Of a DNA stretch of 64,000 nucleotides, positions 22,634-33,714 are shown piece after piece. The position numbers and the translations under genes are program-made. This stretch comes from Vigna angularis (taxonomy: Eukaryota > Streptophyta > Magnoliopsida > Fabales > Fabaceae), in the NCBI RefSeq assembly GCF_016808095.1, contig NC_068980.1, positions 9,334,501 through 9,398,500 on the forward strand, given 5' to 3'. Below the pieces are notes generated by a model. It saw only the letters and a list, made by a program, of their open reading frames with translations, was not told the origin of the DNA and did not search any database. Every line of letters begins with the position of its first letter. Within the stretch, counting starts at the first letter, position 1.

Positions 22634-25600
22634 TAGGTTGCTCACGGTGCCGTGTGGTTGTTCCAGCTAAGTGTTCTTCATCCATTCTTCCTTGTCCTTA
22701 TATTTGTTTCTCTGTTTTTGTTTTTGTTTTCACTATTACATTGTCAATCTAATTGCATTAGGTTCTGTTGAGTTTAATTTCTTGTGTGCCAACCTTTCTT
22801 TGATGGTGTTTCATCATTATTTCGGTCAAATCTGATTTGAGTCATTTTATTTATTTTAATTTGTTTCTGTTTGTCTACTAGTCATGTGTAAATTGCTTTA
22901 ATTGTTAAATTTTGGTGTATTTTGCGTTTTGGGAGTTGGATGCATAATTCAGAGTGAGTGTTAAATCTGCACACCAATAGAGCAATGACCAAGTTAATTG
23001 GAGCTTGGGTGCATGATATTAACCTCATTTTCACTCTTCCAAATGTTATGTAGTATTGATGTTTGTTTTTGTCAAATTAAGAGTAAATTTGATTCTGTGA
23101 AGTTGTAATCCAGTGGCTGAATGAGATAGTACATGATGCATACCACATAAGCCATGACATACTTAAGCAAGAAGGTTGGTATCATCACTGGAAATCCAGA
23201 ATTTATTCAGCTATGCAGATTGGCTGAGCTACATTGTCATTGGAGTCTATTTTGGTTTTAATTCTGGTTTCAACATCTAGTTCATTGTTGAACATCTTGA
23301 TTTGATTTTTCAATGTCCTTCTCCAGTTTTAAATCCTTGTGTTGAACTCATTTTGAGTGCTAAAAAATCCTTTTCCTTTTGTGTGCTAAAAAATCCTTTT
23401 GCTTTTGTGTGCTTGAATTTGGTTGGTGGAGTTGTTAAAATTGATGGTTAAAAGGAACTTGACCAGTGAATTTTGGAAATATTGATATCTAACCGCAGTT
23501 GATAGCATCTACAAGTTTAAAATCATAAACTAAACTTGTTCGTGCCATAAAATTGTGTTTTAACAACTTTGTGTAATTTGAATATTCCAACCACCAATTT
23601 CGTCATTTATTCTCATACAAGTTGCTTGTCAATTTCTAAACTCTTTGATATGAATGATGCATCTGTAATTGTGTTTAGTTTGGCAACAAAATCTTGGTTT
23701 AATTGAGAAATATAAAAATTACAATGCAAAATCAATCATAGAATTCAATTTAAAAAGCTGACCGAACCAGTGCCATTTTGTTTAAAATCTGATGCATCAG
23801 TAATTAAGAGCTCTTTTAGGCATTTTCACAAACAGTTTTGCCTAATTCTCAATTGAGCTTGAATTTGATCTTATGCAACTTGTAAAAGTTTTTCTTGCTT
23901 TCTGAATCTAATCTAGAACATTTCCTAGGATCCTTTTGAGTGCCTCCATTCTTGGAATCCCTTTTAGTTGCTTGCTTTTAATTGTTGGATTTCTTGCACA
24001 TTATATGTTCGATACAATGTTCAGAGGTGCAATCTGAGTACTTAACTTTGTTGGCAGTAGCAATGTTGCAATTTTGTTAATACTTGACTATCGGTGGGTC
24101 TGTGTGAGCTATCTTGTGGGTGCATACTAGCCAAACACCTTTGCATCACTGGTAGCCTCCTAGGAAGTGGAGAGTGAGTGAAAAACTCAAGTTTGGAAGT
24201 TGTTTGGTGCAGCAATTTTTGTCATTCCTGATTTGTCATGCCTTGTTGAGTGCTGAAACAATAAATGTGAACAAACACCATACCTGCAGTTATGAGATTT
24301 GTGTTGATCAATAACAACAACCTCCATTGAGAGAGAATTCAGATTGTTGGCTAATAATTTTTACTAAATGTTCTTTATGCAGAGTTAAGATTTGGCTTGA
24401 CCAAGGAATTGCAAATTGTGATTGATTGAATTCGTGGTGCTAACATTGTTTTTAACTGACCCTGCATTCATCATAGTCAATTCATTGCTTGCTGAAATTC
24501 ATTGAATATAATAACAGTCGTGAATGATGATGTTTGGATTATGCATTAAGTTCTTATTTTAGCTAGTATTCTTTCTTTGTTGAACTGTTATTATTATTGA
24601 TTTGAAAAGACAATTTTTGATAGTGCACATGTTCAGATTTGAGTACAACTCATATAGTCAAATTAATTTTTGAAGCAAAATTGAGTAAACTGGTGTTGCT
24701 TTGTTCATTTGAGCAACATTTTGGATTTGTACAGCTAGTCAAAATGTAGATTTCATCCAACACTGTTTTGACCAGTTTAGTTCTTCCTCTCTAGCTGTTC
24801 ACTGCAATAACGTTGGCGAATTGATTCACTAATATTTTGCTCGGTTTGGAAATTGGAAGCACACATGGCTGTTAATTACTGCCAGAATTGGACAACTTCA
24901 AACCTTAGAAATCACAACAGCAATGCTTATTTCATTCTACAGAACTTGCATTTGACAGCAAAGTCACTGAATCGTGGAAATCATTGAACCATATGTTGCA
25001 GCAGTGGAAATTGGATGCACACCAACCTTGTAGATGATGTTTGATGAGAATTAGATAGCTAGTGCAGTAGATTACCAATTCAGAGCAAATTGAATCCATT
25101 CTCCACATCAAATATGCCAAGCCAAGAGCAAAGGGAAGAATCTTAATTTTGTTGTGCTGCTTTATGGTAATACGGTTGACTGTATACTGACTTTGGTGTA
25201 CATCATTTATGCAATTTTGAAAATCAAAGGAGAATCTTTTAAGCTGCAACAAGAATACTGAGAAAGGAGAGTTGAAACCACAAGCTAGGAGACTCCAAAA
25301 GTAGTCTAGTACATGGATTTGAACAAAAATCAGAGTGTGGCAGCAATTGTTCTTAGTTTCCTTTATAATTGTATTTTTTTTACTTGTAATAGGTTTGTTG
25401 TGTTAGTTTCTTCTTTGTAAACGGCCATTAAAAGTCCAAGTGGTGTGGGAAGAGTCCTTGGTGCTCTTTCAACTCTTGGCAAAACTTTTCTTGCTTGTGC
25501 TTTAAACTTTGTTTTACGTGTTTAGGATAGATTAAACTGTAAGCCTTGTCACATTAGGTGTCCTAAATTAGGAGTCTAGTCTTTTGTTTGTCTCTTTTTG

Positions 25601-25851
25601 TGTAAGTCATGTCCATTGATTTTAAAGGTGATTTTAGTTTAAATGGTAATTAAGTTAGTCTAAGACATCTCTAGCAAGGTAAGACCTGGTACTTAAGCAA
25701 CCCTTGTGGTTCACCTCTCTTACCTGGGATTTGTCTAAGTAAAGCTTATAATCCTTTAGGTTAGAAAAGCTTTTAAGAACAAAGGATGTGAAGTTATAGG
25801 TCTTTTAGGAGTAGTCATATTAGTTTTGACCATCCAAACACTTTCAAAAAT
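22634..25851 (+). other. Long non-coding leader of the gag-only element
   Basis: About 3.2 kb between the primer-binding site and the gag frame, with no reading frame of note on either strand. Parts are low in complexity (TTTTG and TTGATT phrases). Confidence 0.6.
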
Positions 25852-26902
25852 ATGATTGACACACTTGAAAAATCTAGGAAAAATTGTACCTTTGGGGAAA
25901 TGGATAGGATTGAGTGTGATATATATGATCAAGCTAATAGGGAAATTCCTTTTTTTGGTAGAGATAAGTGTTTTAACCTACTTAGCTTGGGAAAAGAAAA
26001 TTATGAAATACATCCACTCATGATTAAAATTAGTGATTCTTGTGAAACATATCATGTTTTTTCTCGAACAAATAAAAATTGTGTTCCTAGGATATACATT
26101 TCTAAGTTTGAAGGGTATGCAAAAGAGTGGTGGGATCATAGGCAAATTAGTGTTAAACAAGGTAGAAAATCCCCCATCCATGATTGGAATGAATTGAAAG
26201 CTTGTTTGAGAAGAAAGTTTGTGCCTCTAGAAACTCAAAGAAACTTAGAACTTATGAGAGAGCTTATTAGAGAAGGCAAGTCATTCATTAAAAACTTAAG
26301 AGGGTTCTCTTGTAGGGAAAGTGAGTTTCTAGAAAAACTTAAGAGGTTATGGGAAGAGACAAGCAAATATAGAATTGAGAGATTAAAAAGGGAAAAACAA
26401 AAGGAAGAAAGAGAGAGAAGAGAAGAAGAGAAAAGAAGAGGAAGAGAAAGAAGAAATTGAAAGGAAAGAAATGGAAGAAAAGAAGAAAGAACAATTGAGG
26501 ACAATATCTCCTACACTCCCAATAGAATCTAGACTCTTAAGGGGAGGTTTTGTATCCTTTCACTTTTCTCCATTTATTGTTGAATGTTCTAAATTTAACT
26601 TCTCTTTCAAAGAAATTGCCAATTCATCTTTTAAAATGTTACAACCTTCAAAATGTGGCAATTTACATGAGTTATTGTTACCTTTGAGGTTGCAACTAAC
26701 TCAAGACAAAAATAAAGTTTTAGAAGTAGGGCATCTTAATTCTATTAAGAGTAATCCTTCTTCTAAGCATATATATATCTTACTGGGTCAAATAAAACTA
26801 ATTAGAGTTATGTTTGGTGCTTATTGCAGATTAAACTTTGACCTAGGAGGAACTCTTGTGAAGCTACCGAAAATAAGTCCTCAAACAAGCCATCAGATTT
26901 GA
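25852..26902 (+). pseudogene. Gypsy-type gag-like frame, broken by a frameshift
   Basis: Frame 25852-26460 (202 codons) contains a retrotransposon gag core around residues 80-135, with KEWWDHRQ, then WNELKACLRRKFVP. A very charged Glu/Arg/Lys coiled-coil-like tail follows. A second frame (26471-26902) continues the same charged tail in another phase, so a single-base change in the purine tract at about 26390-26460 probably split one longer frame. No zinc knuckle is visible. The first ATG at 25852 is taken as the start; nothing in frame supports an earlier one. The 143-codon second part matches nothing I recognise. Confidence 0.65.
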
Positions 26903-26918
26903 GGAAAAATCCTTTCCA

Positions 26919-26930
26919 AGGGAAAGGGGA
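26919..26930 (+). promoter_or_regulatory. Polypurine tract of gag-only element
   Basis: AGGGAAAGGGGA lies immediately before the 3' LTR, in the position where plus-strand DNA synthesis is primed. Confidence 0.8.
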
Positions 26931-27501
26931 TGATAGACGGGACCCAAGCCATCAAATAATCAAGGCCCAAATACTAGAAGCTAGCCAAGGAAAGCATCAT
27001 TGCAGCCCATGAAGGTGCACCCAACGCAAGCCCTAGGAGCGATCAACCCATTTCCACTTTCCAGCATGTGTTTCATGTAAGATGGCTACATTCAGCACCT
27101 AGCCACGTGGCCTTTGATCCTTATAATAGGAATGATGATCACCTGTGTATTCCTTCGTGCACAAAGAGGGTGAATCATCTATAAATTCACCCACCTCACA
27201 TTGTAATCGAGACTTTTGAAATGATGAGTAAACTTTGCTGCGTTTGAAGCCAGCCCTTACTCTGCCCAAAAGTCACCATCCTTGAGCTTCCCCTTCCTCT
27301 CCTCTAGCTTCTTTCCAGGGATAGAAGGTCGTCTGAGCTAGCTCCGCTGCCACCGATAGCTCCTTCATCCACCAAAATCATCCACTGAACCCAAGTCTTC
27401 CGCTGTCATTTGATTTTCATGTGTGAACATCAACTTTGCTCACGATCCAATCCATCCATCCGCTGCATCATTACATCCATTAGTTGGGACGCAACCTATC
27501 A
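26931..27501 (+). repeat. 3' LTR of gag-only element
   Basis: 571 bp, TGATAGACGGG...ACCTATCA. It carries a short insertion relative to the 5' LTR near the AGCTAGCCAAGG stretch. Confidence 0.92.
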
Positions 27502-27506
27502 AAACA

Positions 27507-29638
27507 TCATATCAAATTTCAAAATACAATTCTTGTAAGCCAAATTAAATCCTAACTCAACTTCACATATCATATTTCATCAAATGTTGGTTGATTTCGG
27601 CAAGTGCACCATATCGTTTCAAGTAATAAACCATGGTAATACCAGGTATCATTTTCCCAAGAGACTCGTAATACTAAAGAATTGTGCAATTAAAAACTCA
27701 TATAGACTCAATAGAACAACATTCATTTACAGGTATGTGTAACAAGATAAATTCACAAATATACAAGGTTGGACTTTGGTCATTAAAGGCACTTAGATAT
27801 GGACAAGACTAGAAATGGTATGAAATGACATTACTAAGGTTAGTTTTCATCGATTTCACTCTTGTGCTTACCCTATTTCATCTCCTCTCCATCAATTTAC
27901 TAAAGTCAATCCACAAAAACACTCTGGCCCTAATCCCTTAGGTGGAAGAGTCTAGGTTTTCCCTATTAAACTCCAATCCCTTGGAAAATCTAACAAGCAA
28001 ACCCGCATTAAAGAGCTAGAATCTTAAGACAACATGTGAATCATCTTCCATCCCTAGAATCAATAACCACAAGGACTCTTGTTTCAGTTCAAGGTTCCAT
28101 CTTACGTCCCTATAATCCATGAAACCCCAAAATCAAGTCATGAACATTCCTATTACATGCAATCTTTAAGATCGGAAACAAGAATACTAGCAATTGATAG
28201 AAAAGGAATATATATATATATATATATATATATTCAAATCAATCATCCATTACACAAGAATTCAAAGGCTACATCTAACCCTAAGACCAAAGACCCAAAG
28301 ACCCGAAGCTCTTCGCGTTTCTGAGTTAAATAGATCAAATCTGCCATGTCAACAAAAATGGCGCTCAAGCGCCCCTAAAGAGTGGGGGCCCGGGCACACG
28401 TCAGTCAAACTCAGCAGCTGGTGCACTGGAGCTCAAGCGCCCATGGAAAAAGGGGGCTCGAGCCTAACTTTACTGCATTGCTTCTTTTTCTGGTTTTTTC
28501 TATAGATTTGCTTGCTTTTGTGGTTGATTCGGTTCTCTACATTGTTGGAGATTCTTCCAAGCATAATTTTAGCTACAAAATAATGGGATTAGTGATGAAG
28601 TTACATCAATGTAGCCTAAAACACATTTATTTAGAAAACAAGACAAAAGAAGAGGATTAAGCAAGTTACAAGTTAGAAAGGAGTTGATTTTGCTACTAAA
28701 ATGATGCTTAGATAATGGTAAGAATTAGCATTATCAAACTCCCCCAAACTTAAAACTTTGCTTATCCTCAAGTAAAAGTACTTCACCTAGCAAACAATTT
28801 AATCACAATGGTATCTCTTTTTCTTCAAAATTGAATAAACCACTCTCAACTTATTTCCCAACTCTTTTTCATTGAATTCATTTTTGGTTTTTCTTCTTAT
28901 CCTTTCTTCTTTTTCTTTCTTTTTAACTCAACTTATTGTTTTCTCAATGCTCTCTTTTGATAATAAGAACTCTCCCAAACTTAAATCATTCTCCTCATCC
29001 TAACATATATGTTCATCTCAACTCAAGGTAAGGAGGTTAAGGATTTTTTCAATAAGCTTAAGGTTTTAAGAATGAAAAAGTTTTCTTTAAGGTTCAAAGG
29101 TTATGCTTTGGCTTTTAGGCTCAAAATGTAGAAGAGGTGGAAGAACAAAATGGCCTTGATCATTTGTAAAATGCAAGTAACTAGTTCAAATAGAGAAACT
29201 CAGACAAAATCAACTGTGATTCCAAAGTAATAACATTTTCTATAAAAGTCTATAAAAGTGATTTATAGAAATATGATGAGAACTCCTAGAGAAAAGTTAA
29301 AAAAACTCTATAAAAGTTATTTATAGAAATATAGTGTGTTTTAAAAATAATAAAAATATTTATGTTAAAACTATTAATGTTAAAACATTTTAATATTAAA
29401 ATAATTGAGACTCACTATTTTAAATTATTATTATTTCTAAAATATCATTTTCTATATCTTTATAATATATATTATTTCTCTATTAAAAAAACCTCAGTGC
29501 ACATGCATTGGTCTAAGACTAATTTTGCTCAAAAGAACCATTTTTATATATTAGAATACAAAGTATTAAAATGTTTTTGAAAGTGCTTATTTTAATTTTA
29601 ATTTTCTGAGAATAGAAGTCACGAAATATTTTTGCAGA
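27507..29638. other. Relic of LTR-retrotransposon DNA and AT-rich sequence
   Basis: At about 27580-28745 the - strand reads like Gypsy-type leader and LTR sequence that is common in legumes (for example the phrase around GGGAAAATGATACCTGGTATTACC, reverse-complemented here, and a stretch rich in CCCCCAAACTTAAAACTTTG). I could not delimit an element. A (TA)n run lies at 28208-28233. From 28.8 to 29.6 kb it is plain AT-rich DNA. Confidence 0.4.
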
Positions 29639-29647
29639 AATCATTAA
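29639..29647 (+). repeat. 9-bp target-site duplication, left copy
   Basis: AATCATTAA, identical to 30925-30933. Confidence 0.9.
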
Positions 29648-30924
29648 GGTTTAATCATTTTGGAGGTCGTTATTTGTGCATAATCGTCTCAAATAGGTCA
29701 TCGCATTTTTTTTATCTTAATTAGTACCCTTTTTTATGTAAAGTTTAGTCAAATTTGACCTTGCCGTTAAATTCAGTGGACGGCGTTAAAATTTGTGTGT
29801 ATTGGCTTGTTGACTGCGTAATTTTTAACGACGTAGTCTCATTACATGTAATTTACAAATGAAAAAGCAAAAGATTAAAATGACCAGGATTGACCAGCTT
29901 TGACCATATGGATGTAGTCGATGAGGGACTGCCACTTGGCAGCCCCTTTTCTCCCAACTTAGGGTTCTGCAGATGAGGCAAAGGAGCTTGTGCTGCGTTG
30001 CACGCGAAGGAGAACGAAGGCGCTGGAAATTCCTCTCGTGGTGGCGCGTTGAATGCTAGTGCTTCTTACAGGTTCAATTTGGGATTTTATGCAAGCAGAA
30101 AGAAGCATTGGCTGATGGAAGATGAAGGCGCTGCAGTTTCTGTGATTTTGGGAATGATTTGCAGGTTTTGGATTGTTGTTGGTGGTGAGGCATAAGAACG
30201 AAGATAGGTTGGTGGTTCTAGAATGGACGAACACGTAGGCTAGGGTCTCTATTTTCGTTTTTCACGATTATGGTTCCCTCTTTGAAGGTTGATGAAAGCA
30301 CGAGGGAGATGGTGGTTTTGCCATCGCTACTAGCGGTGCGATTTTCTGTTGGGTTTCTCTATGTTTGATTTACAGGTGGTGATGGACGAAGCTTCGTGAT
30401 GGTGCGTCAATGGAGGAAGCTTCACGTTTCTAGGTTGGTTATGAAAGAGATTGCGATGCGATTTAGGGTTGGTTTCTAGTGGCTGGCCATGAGCATGGGC
30501 GGCGCGATTTGGGTTTACTGAACGGCGGTGACGGTTAGGCAGTGGCGACAAGATGTTGATGCGGCGTCGTTGTGTTGACGTTAGGTGGTTGAGGCGTTGT
30601 GGTGGTCGGTTCTGTGTAGGGAACTAGCATTTGGGTTGCGCGACGACGAGGTTGGTGGTGGTCTGAGGTTACTCATGGTGCTAGCTGGTCAATCCATGGA
30701 GTTCAAAATTTCAAATAACTAAATTCCACGTAATTCTGTCAGTCATTAAAAATTGCGCAGTTAGCAAGTCTAGACACAAATTTTAACGCTGTCTACTGAA
30801 TTTAATGGCAAGATCAAAATTGACTCAATTCTACCGAAAAAGTGACCTAGTTGGGATCAAACAAAATAAGATGACCTATTTGATACGATTATACATAAAT
30901 AGAAACTTTCGAAATGATTAAACC
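29648..30924. mobile_element. Non-autonomous Mutator-like element with perfect 9-bp TSD
   Basis: Terminal inverted repeats of about 210 bp start GGTTTAATCATTT at both ends and stay clearly alignable through 'TCAAATAGGTCAT', 'TTGCC(G/A)TTAAATTCAGT' and 'CGTTAAAATTTGTGT'. The 9-bp sequence AATCATTAA is directly repeated at 29639-29647 and 30925-30933, the hallmark of the Mutator superfamily. The 0.8-kb interior is GC-rich and has short ORFs but no transposase. It has several splice-acceptor-like sites (TTACAGG at about 30067, TTTGCAGG at about 30160, TTTACAGG at about 30370), which raises the possibility of captured gene sequence. Confidence 0.9.
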
Positions 30925-30933
30925 AATCATTAA
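30925..30933 (+). repeat. 9-bp target-site duplication, right copy
   Basis: AATCATTAA, identical to 29639-29647. Confidence 0.9.
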
Positions 30934-32145
30934 TTATTGATCGCAATAAAGAATCTAATAAAATTATTGTCATTTACTACAATAAATTTTGTTTTAAATT
31001 GGAGAATGATAGATTTCATCTATGTGATAACGAGTTTATGAGAAATATAAATGTTGTTTCTTGAGAATATTTTTTCAAAAGAAAGTAAACGTAAAAAAAT
31101 AAATATTACTATTTTTACATTTTTGATAAACTAAAAATGATACTATATATCAAACACTCTATACAGGTGTATTAATTAAACACCCAATAATCTAACTACT
31201 AATTATTTCAATAAATTTAGTTAAAATGTCCTACTTATAAAAGAGTTGTATAATCAAGTACAAATTTTCGATTAGTTAGTTATGTAAAACTTTAACAATG
31301 TGCACAAAAAATATAATTATTTTCCATTGAAAATTTATTCCTACACTTTATGGGTACGCTTTAAGTTATAGAAGAAAGAAAAAAAAAACGAATGGAAAGT
31401 GAAAGTTGATTCTGTATGTTTTTCAGAAGAAGAAAAATGAAATTATACACACATAAAGGGACATTTTGATAATTTAATATAAGATTACATTCACTCTCAT
31501 TCTTCTTTTTAAGGAATGTAAAATATGCTATTCCCATTTACTTTTTCATTCCACCAAAGAGAGAAATTGTGATACTCTTCCATTTTTCCAACAATTTTCT
31601 AATTGGCTAAACAAAATGGTAGGTAGATTGTAAATTTATTGAAAGTAAATTGCATTGAAAAATGCTTATTCACTTCTTTTTTATTACGATACCTTCTGAC
31701 TTATGAAAAATATTATATAGTGTATCTTGTAAAGAAAATAGTTCAGACTTTTAAAAAAATGAAATAGTGTATAATCTCAAAAAATTTCAAAATATACTAG
31801 TGTAGTTAAACTCTTTTGTTATCGCTAATGAGAGAACGAAATAATGATATTTGGGTTTCGAAATTTGATTAGATATGCACCTTTAACATTGAATTTTTAT
31901 GCAAAAAATGTTTTATTTTCCTTATTTTATGTCTAACAAATTCTGACTTAATTATCCTAATTTAATTTCAGCGAAGTTAGTGATAAAACGCAAAATTTTC
32001 ATAAAATCTTAACTGGAAATTTCATGTTTGACCTTTTTCTTTTTACTTTATTTAATTCCTTCTAATTTCTAGTAAATAACTTAATAAATAAGATTGTAGA
32101 GAATGAGGAATAGGTGAAGCCCAAAGGATAAAGTTAGCACAAAGT
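30934..32145. other. AT-rich intergenic DNA
   Basis: No gene, RNA or element ends seen. Confidence 0.45.
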
Positions 32146-32999
32146 AGGAAAAAAATTGTTTTAAATAAGTTTTGTCTTTATTTTTTGTAGAAAAATCTCA
32201 AATAGTTTTCTTTATTTTTTTTGTGTGTTAATTTGATTTCTATTTTAGAAAAATTGATCTAATTAGACCCTTTTTGTAAAATTTGATAAAACAGCTTTTG
32301 GACATGATGAAGTGGAAATGTGTAACGATTACGTATACTTTGTTTTTCAAATTCAGTGCAGTAGACGTCTCTATGATTGACTCTTTTTGATAGGGAATGA
32401 GACCTGAAGAGATGCAACAGATTTAGCAAGATGGTTGGGGAAACCAAACATATGATGAAATCCGTTGTATATGATAGCAGAAAGTAGTGAAGCAGGAAGT
32501 TGAGGTAGAAGGAGCGCAACTGCTAGATCTGGGTTGATGCTGTTGTCGATCTTGGTCGCCACTGTCGTCAGCGAGGGCTCCGGTGGCCATTGTCGTTACC
32601 AGAGATGACTCGAGTGGCCAAAGATGGAGGGGGAAGGAGATACCATAGCATTTTTTAATAACACCAGAGTGATGGATGGCGCCGACAAGGCTCCGATAGC
32701 AATCTTCAGTCGTCGACAACGACTGGTGCCTTCAATGATGAGCAACACCTAACTCTACTACTTCATGGGTGACTTGTGTAAAGAGGAAAGAAGATGAAGT
32801 TGAAACCCTCTCGGTTCAAATATTCTCCTTTTCTCTGTAAAAAAAAACTTATTTCAACTTCACAGCACCACGTAATTAAAGTGTTACATAAAAAGCATCA
32901 ATTTTTTTAAATAAAAAATCAAATTAAAACACAAAAATCAAATAACCTATTTTTTTTTTACAAGAATAGGAAAGAAAACATAATTAACCTTTTTTCCTA
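32146..32999. mobile_element. Older TIR element (probably Mutator-like)
   Basis: The two ends are imperfect inverted copies: AGGAAAAAA, then a T-rich block, then TTAATTTGATTT and AAAAATTGAT, at about 32147-32260 and, in reverse complement, about 32880-32999. The interior at 32330-32820 is GC-richer with overlapping short ORFs on the - strand that match nothing I know. No target duplication could be resolved, so the ends are approximate. Confidence 0.5.
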
Positions 33000-33714
33000 A
33001 AATAGCATTTCATTTTCAAATCACTTTTTTCGTTTCTTTTAGCTGAATCTCTTTATTTCTAATAACCTTTCAAAATATGTATTTCACCCGACTTATTTTT
33101 AGAGAAGCTAAAATAAGGAATCCAAAGGCAGAGTATGTCCCGATAATAACCTATTCTGATCACAAAAACAGAATATATATGTATATGGTTCATATTGTAG
33201 TACAGAAGACTGGAGTAAAGGCTATTTTCCTGACTTCAGAAACAAATGCGTATTTTGCTGATGGAAAAGTGCTCAGACGTCACTTCTTCTCTCGGACGTT
33301 TATTTATATGTTCCACATTTTGCGGCAATACAATAGGAATGCAATGAAAGTGAAAAAATTAAACAACCATGGAAGACTCATCTCCAAAATCGCAGTAAGG
33401 GTAGTAGCAGTCATTGGAAAAGAAAATAATACACCATAATCAATTCTCATCAATCAAATCCCCCAGAGAAGGGAGGAAAAGGCTTAGGAATGAAATAGGC
33501 CATTTCCAGACACCACACAAACAAAAACATAGCATAAATAGCACAAATGGAGTTTCTTTTTCCCCTATCGGGAAGTATGGCCAATCAACAAGAAACAAAG
33601 AGGAAACAATGAAACCCTATCTCTAACTAATACACAGATAAGTAATCGGCCCTCATGTTTCATTCCCAAATGCATGCATCAAATCCTACGGGAAGTTCCC
33701 ATCAACCATCGAAT
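33000..33714. other. 3' flank and 3' UTR of the 14-3-3 gene
   Basis: No separate gene is supported. The 120-codon + strand frame at 33077-33439 lies antisense to the probable 3' UTR and has no recognisable domain. Confidence 0.5.

Larger units (their letters stand above)
22054..27501 (+). mobile_element. Non-autonomous gag-only LTR retrotransposon (TR-GAG type)
   Basis: This is a complete insertion. Two LTRs of about 565-570 bp (22054-22617 and 26931-27501) start TGATAGACGGG and end ACCTATCA. They are flanked by a perfect 5-bp target duplication, AAACA (22049-22053 and 27502-27506). A primer-binding site similar to the initiator Met tRNA complement (TGGTATTCAGAGC) follows the 5' LTR. A polypurine tract (GGGAAAGGGGA) precedes the 3' LTR. 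The only protein signal is a gag-like frame near the 3' end. No protease, reverse transcriptase, RNase H or integrase can be seen, so movement would need enzymes from another element. The LTRs are visibly similar but not identical. Confidence 0.9.

Noticed and set aside
33077..33439. 120-codon + strand ORF downstream of the 14-3-3 gene
   Set aside because: No recognisable domain, AT-rich codons, and it overlaps the probable 3' UTR on the opposite strand.
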